Source: Gymnopilus junonius
Lineage: Eukaryota; Basidiomycota; Agaricomycetes; Agaricales; Galerinaceae
Direction: 5' to 3'
DNA: 64,000 nt
Assembly (NCBI GenBank): GCA_015501075.1
Contig: JADNYJ010000096.1
Location: 1 to 64,000, forward strand
The position numbers and the translations under genes were made by a program. Positions 45,301 to 55,418 of this stretch are shown here, in pieces. Every line of letters starts with the position of its first letter. The stretch's first letter is position 1. The notes under the pieces are model-generated. The model did not search any database, was not told the origin of the DNA, and was given only the letters and a program-made list of their open reading frames with translations.

Positions 45301-45727
45301 CCGCACGTCAAACCTGTTGCCTGCTGCCGGGTCACTTGCAAGAGTCAAGGATCCGGAAGATAGTGATGACTGGCTGAACTTCTATGTCAATGTGTGAGTA
45401 AAACTCTTCGGAACGCGCTGCTTTCTACGCTCACCTTCATCCAGCTTTCTTGACCGTGATACCCTTATGCGTCATTTTGGCCACGGTGTCGGTCACGGAG
45501 AATTTGCAAGACATCGAGAAATGGATCGACCGCCGGATGATGAAGAGGAGGCTGAGGAAGGAGATGGTGACGAAGCTGAGGAAGATGAGGAGGGTATGGA
45601 TGTTGACGATACCACGGCAGAGGGCAGCGATGATGGAGGTTTGAGTGAGGAAGAAGGCGGGGGCTCGGAAGACAGTGGCGGCGATAACAGCGGCGATGAC
45701 GAAGACAACGGTTATGCAAGCCTTTAA
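42325..45727 (+). pseudogene. Plavaka-type (CACTA superfamily) transposase gene with internal deletion
   Basis: The N-terminal zinc-finger-like block is CCQKCPRESNQSGITKH, then a Pro-rich linker (42720-42890), RLPARYRD, and the long exon with VVAALMFWSDATHLANFGTA, GNLSKYIR, AAKHLAYIP, HCRRELMHGVWKFLLDDEF and FTYSADYPEK. After an intron comes CPCPRCLVPKS. In intact Plavaka proteins several hundred residues with the rest of the catalytic core follow. Here, after ADARTRLQKARKYAANA (about 44165), there is only a short Pro/Ser-rich stretch and a stop at 44308. The C-terminal part resumes in another frame at FHALGDYVQTIRLFGGTDS (about 44330), then GELAHRLVKRLYGRT, and an acidic tail ends at 45727. 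The large internal loss makes it unlikely to be an active transposase. The rest is well preserved. Confidence 0.82.
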
Positions 45728-46142
45728 TTTTGTAGACCTATAATTAGACATCTTTGATTTGCCCAAGTAACTGCGAGTTACCCTCACTACTCATCGTAAG
45801 GCAGCTGTAAGATTACTTGCTAGTCACGGTTCATCAGGCTTTATTATAAACCTGCTAAGAGGATCGCGATTAGTCGCGATATTGAAGTACGCTCATAACT
45901 AACTCGCATCCTTAATATACCCTGTCACTAGACTCACAATAGATGATGATCCATTCATAACCCCGCCGTCCTTTCACCACGAGGCATGAGGTAGTAACGA
46001 TCCGTTATTGCGTTTGTGAGCCCGATACAAGCATTGTATTCGACTCACTTTGCCTCACGAGGCGCCGTGAGCCAATATCCGGCATTATCAACCTCGTGAG
46101 AACTACAATGCCTCACGGGTTTTTCCTCGATTTACTGATGCA
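45728..46142. repeat. Right subterminal-repeat region of a putative large element
   Basis: Carries an ATCGCGA-TTAG-TCGCGAT hairpin (45863-45880), several gcctcac/gtgagcc units and a tatccgg, and ends with atttactgatg at 46132-46142, the inverted form of 39702-39712. See the left region at 39700. Confidence 0.4.
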
Positions 46143-47120
46143 GGAAACTGATCCTGTCGAGGGTTAGATACGAGGTCCAATTTCTTCTCTGTCCGCAAAG
46201 ACATAACGAGCGTTTGCGAGTAGAAAGTCGTGAGGATCGAAGAAGGGACAAGGAAGAGGATATGTACAGAATACGTAGCTGACTATAACGTCGTCCTTGT
46301 TCGCTTCCCGCAAATGAAAAGGAAAACGATTGGCTACGAGAGTAGGCATTTATATCCGACATCTTGACATTTACGGTTAGCACTATATGAAACGGAAGTA
46401 GCATGTAACTCACGTTCAAGAGTCTGATGGAGCCACCGAAGAATGAAAGGTACAACGTTACGTTCGAAACTCGAGAAGCCAAGGGTGGTCAGTTGTATGA
46501 CTGCGGGACAGCAAGAGGGGCGTGCATATATGCAAGTGGCAACGCTGTGGAAAAGACACTTGGGGCTGAGTTCAATCACGATATCGAGTTGGGAAGCACA
46601 CCACTGAAATATTGAAAACCAACGTGCACGTCAATCAAACCTGTGAGAGCTTGGACCTTGGACGCGTTTCGTTCAGATCTCCGCCTAGACAGAAGGACGG
46701 GATCTTCATTTGTATAAAGGAACTGATGAGGAAGGAAGGCATTAAAGTAAGAAAGACCCAACTGAGTGCTCGACAAGCGTCAGAGCGTTCAGGTGCCCCA
46801 GCGGCAAGCGCGGTGTGGGATTCGTAATGAATGGCACAGCCATCGAATAATCATCGTTATCTTATCAATGTTCTCTCAGGCCACTCTAAAATTTCACTCA
46901 CGTTATAGGCGGAAAATGACACAGCCCGCCCATGGCCATTTCCTGGTCGTTTCGTGACCTTTGATCACTGATGATGATATTTTGACGGACCGGAGCCATT
47001 CCCGTTTGCATCTCAATTTAGCTCTTTATTGTCACCCAACTTCTTGCTGACCGCATCCTCCACCTGCGAATGTGGTTTCCGCCCACACATTCTCGCTCAT
47101 TCGCGCAATCCATACTCTGA
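46143..47120. other. Intergenic, no supported gene
   Basis: Short opposing frames at 46132-46776, none with a recognisable motif. The last part is presumably the promoter of the Zn2Cys6 regulator. Confidence 0.35.
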
Positions 47121-50100
47121 ATGGTTTCTGGCGGGAAAGAGAAGGAACAGAGGCAGAGGAAGAAACCAGGGCGCGTGTACGTCACATTGAATTTGAATGG
47201 TGTGTGCGTCGTACTCATTGCGGACCATTCCAGTCCCACCTCATGCGCTGAGTGTAGAAGGCTCAAACTTCGCTGTGATCGCAACGTGAGTTGTGATCTT
47301 TGCCAGCGCCGACGGTTCCGTCTCCGGCGCTGTTCGGTCAAGGGTTTTGATCCTTTTTTTGCATTCAGGTCCCTTGCGAGAAATGCGTTTCGAGAGGCTG
47401 CGGTTCGATTTGTCCAGATGGTGCGTAGCGCATGATTACAAGTTCGACTCTCAGCACTAATTTCTCTAAACCAGGCGTTCTGACCCCCGGAAGAAGTGGT
47501 CGCTTGGTTTTGGCGAATACCGAAGAGCTTCACGATCGCATTGAACAGTTGTCGTCACGCAATCGGGATTTGGAGAAGGCTCTTCGCAAGTTACAAGGAA
47601 CTGTGTCAGACCAACCACATCCGCTTCTGGGTGCCGATCTACTAAAGCTCAACTTTCAGCACGGCTCGTCCTCTTCCGGCCCCAGTACTTCTTCTTCCAG
47701 TAAATCGCCTTCAACGTCGCGCGTTAGTCCGACAACCCACCCACCAGAACCGATGGATGTTACAATGGACGAAGATCATAATATTATTGATGCTTATGGT
47801 GAGCCTTTGTCCTCTCACGTCGTCACGATCATATACTCACTTCGTTACGAGGTACTTTGGCGATCAATCGGAGAGGAGAGTCGTCATTTCTGGGCAGGAC
47901 CGCCCGCGCTGATGTACGTATGCAACAACTTTTGGCTCGTTCAACCCACTTATTCTTTCTTCCAGTACCTCGTTCAAGTACGTTCCCTAATTCTTTCACA
48001 TCCTGGCGTTCCTCACGCATCATCTCAGGCCTCAACTAGACCTCAGCGACCGCCTCACCAGAATTTTCCAAGATTATCACAGAGGATCGTGGCGGCTTCT
48101 TTCCCGGAGTCCGAGTTATACAACGACGCCCTTCTATCCGAAATCCTCAGTCTTTTACCTACTCAAGCTGAAGCCCTCCACCTCTGCGACGTGTATCTTG
48201 AATACGGTAAATTTCTGTGAGTACCGAGCATCCCCATGATCAGATCTGCCATTTAATCCGGAACACAGATACGCCCCAATTTCAAAAAAGGAACTGCACG
48301 AGGAGACCCTTAACCTGGTTTATAGAGCAAAGTACGTGGCCTCAATTCTGATTTCCAGAATTCTATTCACAGGACCCTATTATCGTAGGCAATTCGCCGG
48401 CTTTGACCACTATCATTCCCTCTCCCTTCTTTTCATCATCTTTGCTATTGCCACGCTCTTCAGTCCCAACAAGCAACCATTCTCAGTAGAGGCCGATGAA
48501 TATTACCACCTGTCACGAGCTGCCCTCGGATTTGCCCCGCCATTTCATGAAACGACGTTGACGTCGATCCAGGCCATGGTAAGTTGTCGCTCGTGGATCT
48601 ATTTTCTTCTCACTCAATGTCAGTGATAGATTCACATGTCGCAATACATCGATCTAAGCGACTCTGAAGCAGGTGCTTCCGACTTAATTTGGATGTATAT
48701 GGGTCAGGCTGTAGGGTTAAGTCAGAAGGTACGCCTCTATCTTTTATCTCTGGTGCGGTCAGCGCTCACTAATTTCTAATTAGATTGGACTGCGTGAGTT
48801 TGAATCGTAAAAGGTCGTCAAAGGCTTTGTGGCTGACCAGTGACACGTGCATCATTTATCCATCAAGATCTCAACAGCAGTCGTTGGAAATTGTCTGATG
48901 CACTGACCGAACGGCGGCACGAGCTCTTCTGGAGGTTGTTCGTATCAGACACATGGAAAGTTCGTTTCCTTTCAGTGCTCTCTGCCCTCCTTATAATTAA
49001 CGTTTCCGCTTTAGAGCCTCCACTTCGGCCGCCCATCCGCAATCTCGAGCGCCCATGTCGATTGCCCACGTCCACTCAGTCTTGGATCAGAAGGCGTTCC
49101 GGGGAGTTGTGAGTTGCGAACCTCTATATCTGGAGTCTTCTAATTGAAGGGTTTTGATCAGTTTATTCCTGGAATCTGCAATTCACGCACCTGCTGCATT
49201 CAATAATGGAAGCGACCTTTGGTCCCAAGCAGCCTGTTTACGCCAACATTCTCGATTTCGACCGCCAAATCCGTGATGTCGAGATTCCCGTACAATGGCG
49301 AATCCAATCAGAGGAGGAGTCGACTTCTCCGTCTACCGACATATCGATGTATCGTTGGCTGGTGGTTTCTGCTAAGGAGATAGGTGAGTCATTGTGCTTG
49401 TCGTATATTGCCATGGCCTGATGTTAGCTTTCTAGCTCTTCTCAATCTTCATCGACCATACTTTGCTCAAGCCCTGCAAGAGGCCCTCATGACCTTCAAC
49501 GACATCGATACCTTCCTTCTGTAATCGCAGCATTTCGATCAGCTTGGAGGCTGATACGTGGTCTTGCTATGACTTGGCGCGTTATCCCAAAATTTCTGGC
49601 TCGGGTCAATTTGGCGTGGGTACATGGTCTTTCCGCTGCAGTGAGTATCAACTTGAATTCTGTCGAGTTCTTGTTCGCTGACTCCAAACGTCTCAAAGAT
49701 CTCAATGTGTCTCTTCGTTAGCAGGGCGCCCACTTCCCGCATGGCGACATCAGCATTAGAGGAACTCGATAACCTGACATCTTTATTCGACGTATCCGCA
49801 TCGACCTGTCGCCCTGCGGCGAAATCATTGGTCTGTCTCTAACCTTTTTCACTTTAACTCGCGTTTTTTCTGATACATCTTTCTGTCGATAGCCCTCAGT
49901 CCAGAACCTGCGAAGAAAAGCACATGAAGCCATGGGCCCGCCACACACTCGGTTCTACCACCATCATGAGGCGAGCGATATCTCAGCCACGCCAATAAGC
50001 AGCGTGCCGATCTCCGAGCTCGACAGACTGAACGGCAGGACATACTTCCTATCCGATCACCCATCCTCCTCGTCATCAACATCTGCGTCCGCATCTGCCT

Positions 50101-50651
50101 CTGCCGCCGACCCTCGTCACGCGCCACATCAGTCACCATATCCGAAAGCGCCGAAGGCCCTTATTTCCTCTCTTCCCCTCTCTTCCACAGCGACGACAAT
50201 CTCCATCCCACTCTCGCTCAGGACTTGAGAGATTTCGCTGCTCATAGTCCACTCTCCATCTTTCTTCGACCCTCCCAGTGCGCAAATCCACAAAGGATCC
50301 GCACTCCACTTCCGGTACCACCACCCTCATCTCACGACTCTATACCCATCGCAGGACCCAGTCGACAACATGAGGAACCCCCGAGCCAGCTAGATTTTTC
50401 TCTCAACAACCACAGCAATCATTCTTTCACGTCCCGCCCAGAGTCGAATCTTTATCTCAGTCCAAGGGCAATTCTTATACCCACCCTTTCAAACCCAACC
50501 TCTGGACCCGTCTATGGATCCACGCAGGTCGGTATTTGGACCGGGTTTTCAGCCAGGCTTTCAGAGTGGGTTTAGCGGTGGATTTGGAGCTATATCACCC
50601 ATAGCGTTAGACTCCTCGTGGAATAGCTTCGCGGAGCAGCTGGGCTTTTAA
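47121..50651 (+). CDS. Zn2Cys6 fungal transcription factor with fungal-specific regulatory domain
   Basis: Many small exons. The first ends in a basic KKPGRV. The Zn(II)2Cys6 cluster is split by an intron: SCAECRRLKLRCDRN (47241-47286), then VPCEKCVSRGCGSICPDG (47369-47420). All six Cys are present. A linker (Arg-Ser-Gly-Arg-Leu-Val-Leu-Ala) and a coiled coil (47520-47600, EELHDRIEQLSSRNRDLEKAL) follow, as usual for dimerisation. A Ser-rich stretch comes next, then the fungal-specific regulatory domain, starting with the spliced GTLAINRRGESSFLGRTARAD (about 47780-47910). It continues with the helical FAIATLFSPNKQ block (48450-48480) and later segments to about 49600. A Ser/Pro/Gly-rich C-terminus ends at the TAA at 50649. 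It is a nuclear DNA-binding regulator and its targets are unknown. Exon borders after 48600 are approximate. Confidence 0.82.
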
Positions 50652-50900
50652 CCATGTTTTTGTAATTTGTTTAGGTGCATACTTTACGCTGGACTTTTTC
50701 TTGCACTTCTTGTAGGGATTATTGTTTGTCTACGACTTTAAGTCATGACCTTCTTGAAACATCAGTATCATGTACGTTATTATAGACAGCTCTCAATCAT
50801 ACTCGTGGCTTTGCAATGATTCCTGAAAAAACGAGAATTCCGCTGTGAATTGGATGAATTCCTATGGTACATGTTATGTAGGTATGCTCATTGTCCGAAT

Positions 50901-53116
50901 TCAGGCATTAGTAAGGCGTCGGACGTATTCCACCAAAGCCCTAGAAGTCATCATAGGTCAGCTACAGTGGGCGTCGGACAAGACAACATGTAATTTGACG
51001 AACCTGACGGGGCGACCGGTCATACCCTTCTCTTGGTAAGGACTGGGTCTTGTGGCCTGATTGATCACAAGGGATTATCACAAGCCCGAAAAACGTAATA
51101 AACCGCAATAACGCACCTCCATACTGCCAGCAATATCAATATGAGCCCACTTCAAAGTCGGTTCCTGACCATCCTTGCCCTCACATCCCTCAGCGAAAGG
51201 TTTCAAGAAGAGCGCAGCAGTGATGCTTCCAGCTGGCCTGCCTCCGGTCTGTCAAGTCATCAACGTAAGCAATACGATCTCGGGAACATCGGTGAATAAA
51301 TGAGCGTACGTTTTGGAGGTCGGCGTTGGAAGAGTGGATCTGAGGGCCGAACTCGTCGTCAAGGGGCATGCGCCAGAAACGGTCGTGTTCGACTTCACCA
51401 GCTTGATGGAGCTGCTGCCAGAGCTCGTCGGAGGTCTACGAGTAAGAAGTTAGGAGCTACTTGGCGCAGTAAGACATTGAACACATACGGAGAAGACACC
51501 GGAATAGACCTCGCCAAGAGCAATGACCATAGCACTACAACGAGTTCAGTCAAACAATGGTAAAGAAAAGGGGAAACTTACCCCGTAAGAGTGGCCACGT
51601 CAATGAGAGTGTGAGGCTTGTATTCCGTCGCAGTGTAGTAAATAGCGTCGGAGAGGACCAGGCGACCCTCAGCGTCCGTGTTGTCGACCTCAATGGATTT
51701 GCCGTTCATGGCGTAAATGCTGCAGGCGGAAGATTACGTCAGCAACATATAACAGAAGATCCTCGAAATGCACACATATCACCAGGCTTGGTCGCGCTAG
51801 GTCCAGGCATGTTCTCAGTCAAGGGGGTGCTGACGACGAGGTTGATCCTTGGAAACAGTCACGTAAAGATTGTAGTGAGTCAGAGTAACATACGGAAGTT
51901 GAAGTTTCGCAATGGCCAAAGCTGAAGAGACGACAGTGGCAGCACCTCCCATATCTCCACGCATAAGTTTCATGCCCTAAAAGAACGGTAGTCAGACCAG
52001 GTTCCATAGAGAATCGAACCAGCAACTCACAGCACCGGGTTTCAAGCTGATTCCTCCAGAATCGAAAGTAATACCCTTTCCGACAAAGGCTAGAGGTTGT
52101 TCATCCTTGTTGGCTGCACCTTTGTAGTGACTAGACACGGAATGTGAGCATGGCGCGCGGATATGAGAGGAAAGAGCAATGGCTGACATTTCCAAGAATT
52201 TAGCCGGTTCCGAGGTACCATGAGTGACGAAGGAAAACGTTCTAGAAATTCTTGAGAACGACGATGAGGAAGGAGAGCTCGGAGCTGTACCATATTCTTC
52301 TCAGCAGCCCAGACTATGAGCGAAAAAAAAAGGTCAGATCACGTTCCGTTATTGAAAAAATCAGGAATAAAACGTACCTTCATCACGCACAAAGATCTCG
52401 ACGTTCGGAACACCCTCGAACTCCTTCTTGACGCGTTCAGTGAAGGCCTACAGCAATGGCAAATCAGATATGGTACCTAAGATAGAAACAACAGAACTCA
52501 CGGTAGGCGTCATCAAATTCGCAGGAAGTTCCATGAGCTAGAAACGCGATTGGTTAGCCCAGGTCGTGCGACGGCGGAAAAGACGTACAGTACGAGCAAG
52601 GTTCTGAGCTTGGGCGTAAACATTTCCTCGCTCCCATTCCTTGGACTTGCAGAGGGCTGAAGACGAGTTTCTCCGGGACGGCTCCGTGAGGTTTGGATTG
52701 AACGGAGATGAGGTGAAGTCTTCAGCGTGAACTTGTACAGAGCCAGATGAGCGGCGACAGCTGATCGGGTTCGTAAATCTCAGAATCTACAACAAAAGAT
52801 GTCGAAAACGTACCAGCAGCATGAGGGTCCGCAGAAGCATCGATCGCCACGTCTTTCAGTCCTTCGTAAGCCTTCAAATCTTTGACAGCACTTCCGACAG
52901 CCTTCCTAACGATCTCTCGCTTCTCATTCGCCGACTTCGACGCAAAGCGTCGCCAAGAGAAGATACAGTCGTCACCGCCGACGCAGGCGTATTGTAAAAG
53001 GTGCGTGTCGTGCCAGCTTTTGGAGGTTTCTCGCCCTGGGGTGTCTGCGCCCACAGTTTGGCGGGATCAACACTCTCAACGAGCTGTGGGATGTTTGTGG
53101 TCGAAAGGAAAGACAT
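50901..53116 (-). CDS. Leucyl aminopeptidase (M17 family)
   Basis: Two-zinc cytosolic aminopeptidase that removes N-terminal residues, important for peptide turnover. It starts [10 protein letters not shown] at 53116 and spreads over about a dozen exons. Family marks are EPAKFLE then HYKGA, the zinc and active-site block [19 protein letters not shown] (about 52030-52085), and [13 protein letters not shown] (about 51930-51975). The M17 signature NTDAEGRL is at about 51665-51690, followed by DVATLTG, a late [15 protein letters not shown] and the C-terminal segment [10 protein letters not shown]. The terminal exon ends ...[10 protein letters not shown] with the TGA at 50901. Two single-base deletions break the frame: a T missing opposite aaa at 52944-52946 and one opposite aaaa at 52234-52237. 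Because the gene is conserved and the rest is perfect, assembly error is the likelier cause. A 43-nt intron is an alternative at the first site. Confidence 0.85.
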
Positions 53117-53640
53117 AGGCTTTGGCGGACATCGTTCTAGCAGGAATCAGGGACCGAGATGATGAAAGTCTGAGACGGCCTGATAACAGGCATTTTGTGA
53201 ACATCGGAATACGGAAGGACTTTCGCGCGTGAGTTTTTCTGGTGATCACAAGACAAACACGAATTAGGTAAGCTCCCCTGAGTATTTGCCATTGAAGGAT
53301 CAAACGCCTTCGATAAACGAGTAAAGGTCCCAAATTTGCGATATCGTCGAATCAACAGAATGACTCGACCAAGAGAGCCCCTTGCCGCACTTAACATTTT
53401 CTGATCTTGTCTACGATTTTCCTTTTGAAGGATGCGGGGAATGTGAGAAAGGAATCTTAAAATACATCGATTTGACATCGAGTGTATCGATTGGCGGATC
53501 GATACGACTCCTAGTCCTCATTAAGGAAAAAGTCAAAAGTTCTGTGTATCGTACAGCAACGGCAAAGAAATCTGCACAAACGCAGCGCTCTCCAAATTTC
53601 GAAATGGATCAGTACCGAATGTCACCATTTCGGAAACACT
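53117..53640. other. Intergenic, upstream of the aminopeptidase
   Basis: Holds the presumed aminopeptidase promoter. No gene recognised. Confidence 0.35.
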
Positions 53641-53659
53641 GAGCAATGAGTATACAATA

Positions 53660-54261
53660 ACTCCTCATGCACCTTTCTCTGTACCTTTCTCCTCAACCTT
53701 CTCGCCGACTTCTTTATCGACCCTGTCGACGACTTTCTCAATGCGCCTAGACAGTTTCTTCTTCTTGGTCAATCGAGAAGAATTGCCACGAGGAAGCTCT
53801 TCCTAAGTGATGAAGGAGGAGGTTTCTTCCACCGAGCTACTATCAAGCGCCTCGTGTCTGTCTGGCGTAAATACTGAAATGTAGCTTTAGACCCAGGATC
53901 CTGTAATCAATGATAAGTCGTTGTCAGCCTCGTAAAAATTACTACATACATATACGACGCACATTGGCGATATAGTGTCCAGGTTGGTGGGTCGCGTGAA
54001 TATAGGAGGAGGTCCGTACCATGCCATAGGCGGGGCCTGATCAAACCAACGCGACACATCTCTTTATACTCCCAGAACCGACCGTTCGCACAAAGGTACA
54101 AAGAAGCACCAATGCGTAACCGATGGTGGAATCATCTTGATCTTTATCATACACTCGGCCGATTTAAACACGTTTTTATTATGAGGTCTGGTCTCCCAAC
54201 GGAAACAAAATTCCGGCTGAATCGCGGCAAGTACGGTACCAATATGGAAAGAACGACACAA
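53660..54261 (-). pseudogene. Decayed gene of unknown family
   Basis: On the minus strand protein-like stretches in several frames follow one another. HIGTVLAAIQPEFCFRWETR comes first, then VTHWCFFVPLC. After a stop at 54076 come RDVSRWFDQAPPMAWYGPPP and TRPTNLDTISPM, and a Lys-rich tail (RLTKKKKLSRRIEKVVDRVD) ends near 53665. Stops and frame changes interrupt them, so the gene is not functional as given. I do not recognise the family. The spacing suggests one gene of about 150-200 residues. Confidence 0.35.
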
Positions 54262-54700
54262 ATCGTGGGTGCAGTCTTCTCATAACATATATTTTAGTCA
54301 CCTCATGGTGAGTACACAAGACTACCCCATGATAGACCCAACGGAAAGAACGACATCACCTTTGATTGGACCCACAAAAGCACTTCCACGGCATGCCTAA
54401 ATTTGTTTTGAAGTCCGAGTTTAGTACAAAAGAAAAGATAGCCAAATGTGAATGACAGGAGCAATCCTTTTAGCATCCGTATTTCACATCGCATGCAATC
54501 ACAACGCTAACCAAAACCTTCTTCTACTCGGTTTGGAAGCGTTCAACATCTGAAAGTTTTTCATAGCCAGGAAAGAACTGGACTAATAGGTCGAATTCAT
54601 CCATAAGGCGATAATCTCTCAAATGATCCAAAAAAGCTGTGAAGAACAAGTACACGCCGTCGGCGGAAACCTGTCACCATCAACGGACCTGTCAGTCGGT
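54262..54700. other. Intergenic, left of the hAT-like element
   Basis: About 440 nt, no gene recognised. Confidence 0.35.
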
Positions 54701-55418
54701 ACGGCATTAAGGCAGGGTTTGTTAGTTCCATGTTAGTAACATACTGGTATATCACGTGTTACTAACCTGTTAGTAACGTATCTCACATCAGTCGTCGAAA
54801 TTCCACTGTTATATACTGTGATATACCCCAAATTTCAATGGAGACCTTCCCAGCTCTATCCGACACCTCATACATGATGTGTTTTTCGCAGAAAAGCAAC
54901 GGCAGGTAATATTCACATCAATTTCCATTTTCGGATGGCCAAAATCAATATCATATGACGTCCGAATCGAAAAATTCACGAACGTCAAAATCCTTCGATT
55001 ACTCAAACAACTATTGCGCTGCTCGCAATCCATGCTATCTCCACCACTTACATCAAGCTGGATGACAGCAAACTCAAAGCGCTCGTCACGAACGTTGATA
55101 CAGCAGGACCGGGTGCATCAGTGACGGAAACACCGTTTGTTCAAGCAAAACCGGTCGGAAAGCCTGGCGAATGGAGTGTGGCGAGCTTTCTTGAGCCGGC
55201 GTAGGTTTTTAACATGAATGTAACACATCTAACGTGTTAGATACCTCGTTCGTGTGTTACTAAAGTGTTAGTAACCTGGAAAAAAATTAATTCTTTTTAC
55301 CAATCACGTGATAAAATAACAGTTAGTAACTCAAGTATCTAACCTCACGGCCGACCCCCAACCAATCTAACGTTACTAACATAGCCCAATAGCAATCTAA
55401 CCCTGCCTTATACGGCAT
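54701..55418. mobile_element. Non-autonomous hAT-like transposon with perfect 8-bp target duplication
   Basis: The element 54709-55410 (702 bp) begins TAAGGCAGGGTT and ends AACCCTGCCTTA, a perfect 12-bp terminal inverted repeat. It is flanked by TACGGCAT at 54701-54708 and again at 55411-55418. An 8-bp duplication and CAGGG in the terminal repeat fit the hAT superfamily. Both ends carry clustered GTTAGTAAC/GTTACTAAC units (54720-54785 and 55230-55385), as expected for subterminal transposase-binding sites. There is no transposase. The middle holds a coding-like frame (54959-55204). Confidence 0.92.
54959..55204 (+). pseudogene. Coding-like fragment captured inside the hAT-like element
   Basis: An 81-codon open stretch ending in TAG at 55202. 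The C-terminal part reads like the end of an ordinary soluble protein (TTYIKLDDSKLKALVTNVDT, then Gly-Glu-Trp-Ser-Val-Ala-Ser-Phe), and its composition differs from the AT-rich ends of the element. No start is evident, so it is best seen as the 3' exon of a host gene picked up by the transposon. The donor gene is not in this window. Confidence 0.4.

Noticed and set aside
52900..52960. 43-nt intron in the aminopeptidase instead of a frameshift
   Set aside because: Possible in phase, but it would remove a Val-Ser-Ser-Leu-Gly stretch that looks like conserved family sequence. A missing T explains both sides better.
54720..55385. CRISPR-like spaced short repeats (GTTAGTAAC)
   Set aside because: Eukaryotic DNA, irregular spacing and both orientations. 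They are subterminal repeats of the hAT-like element.
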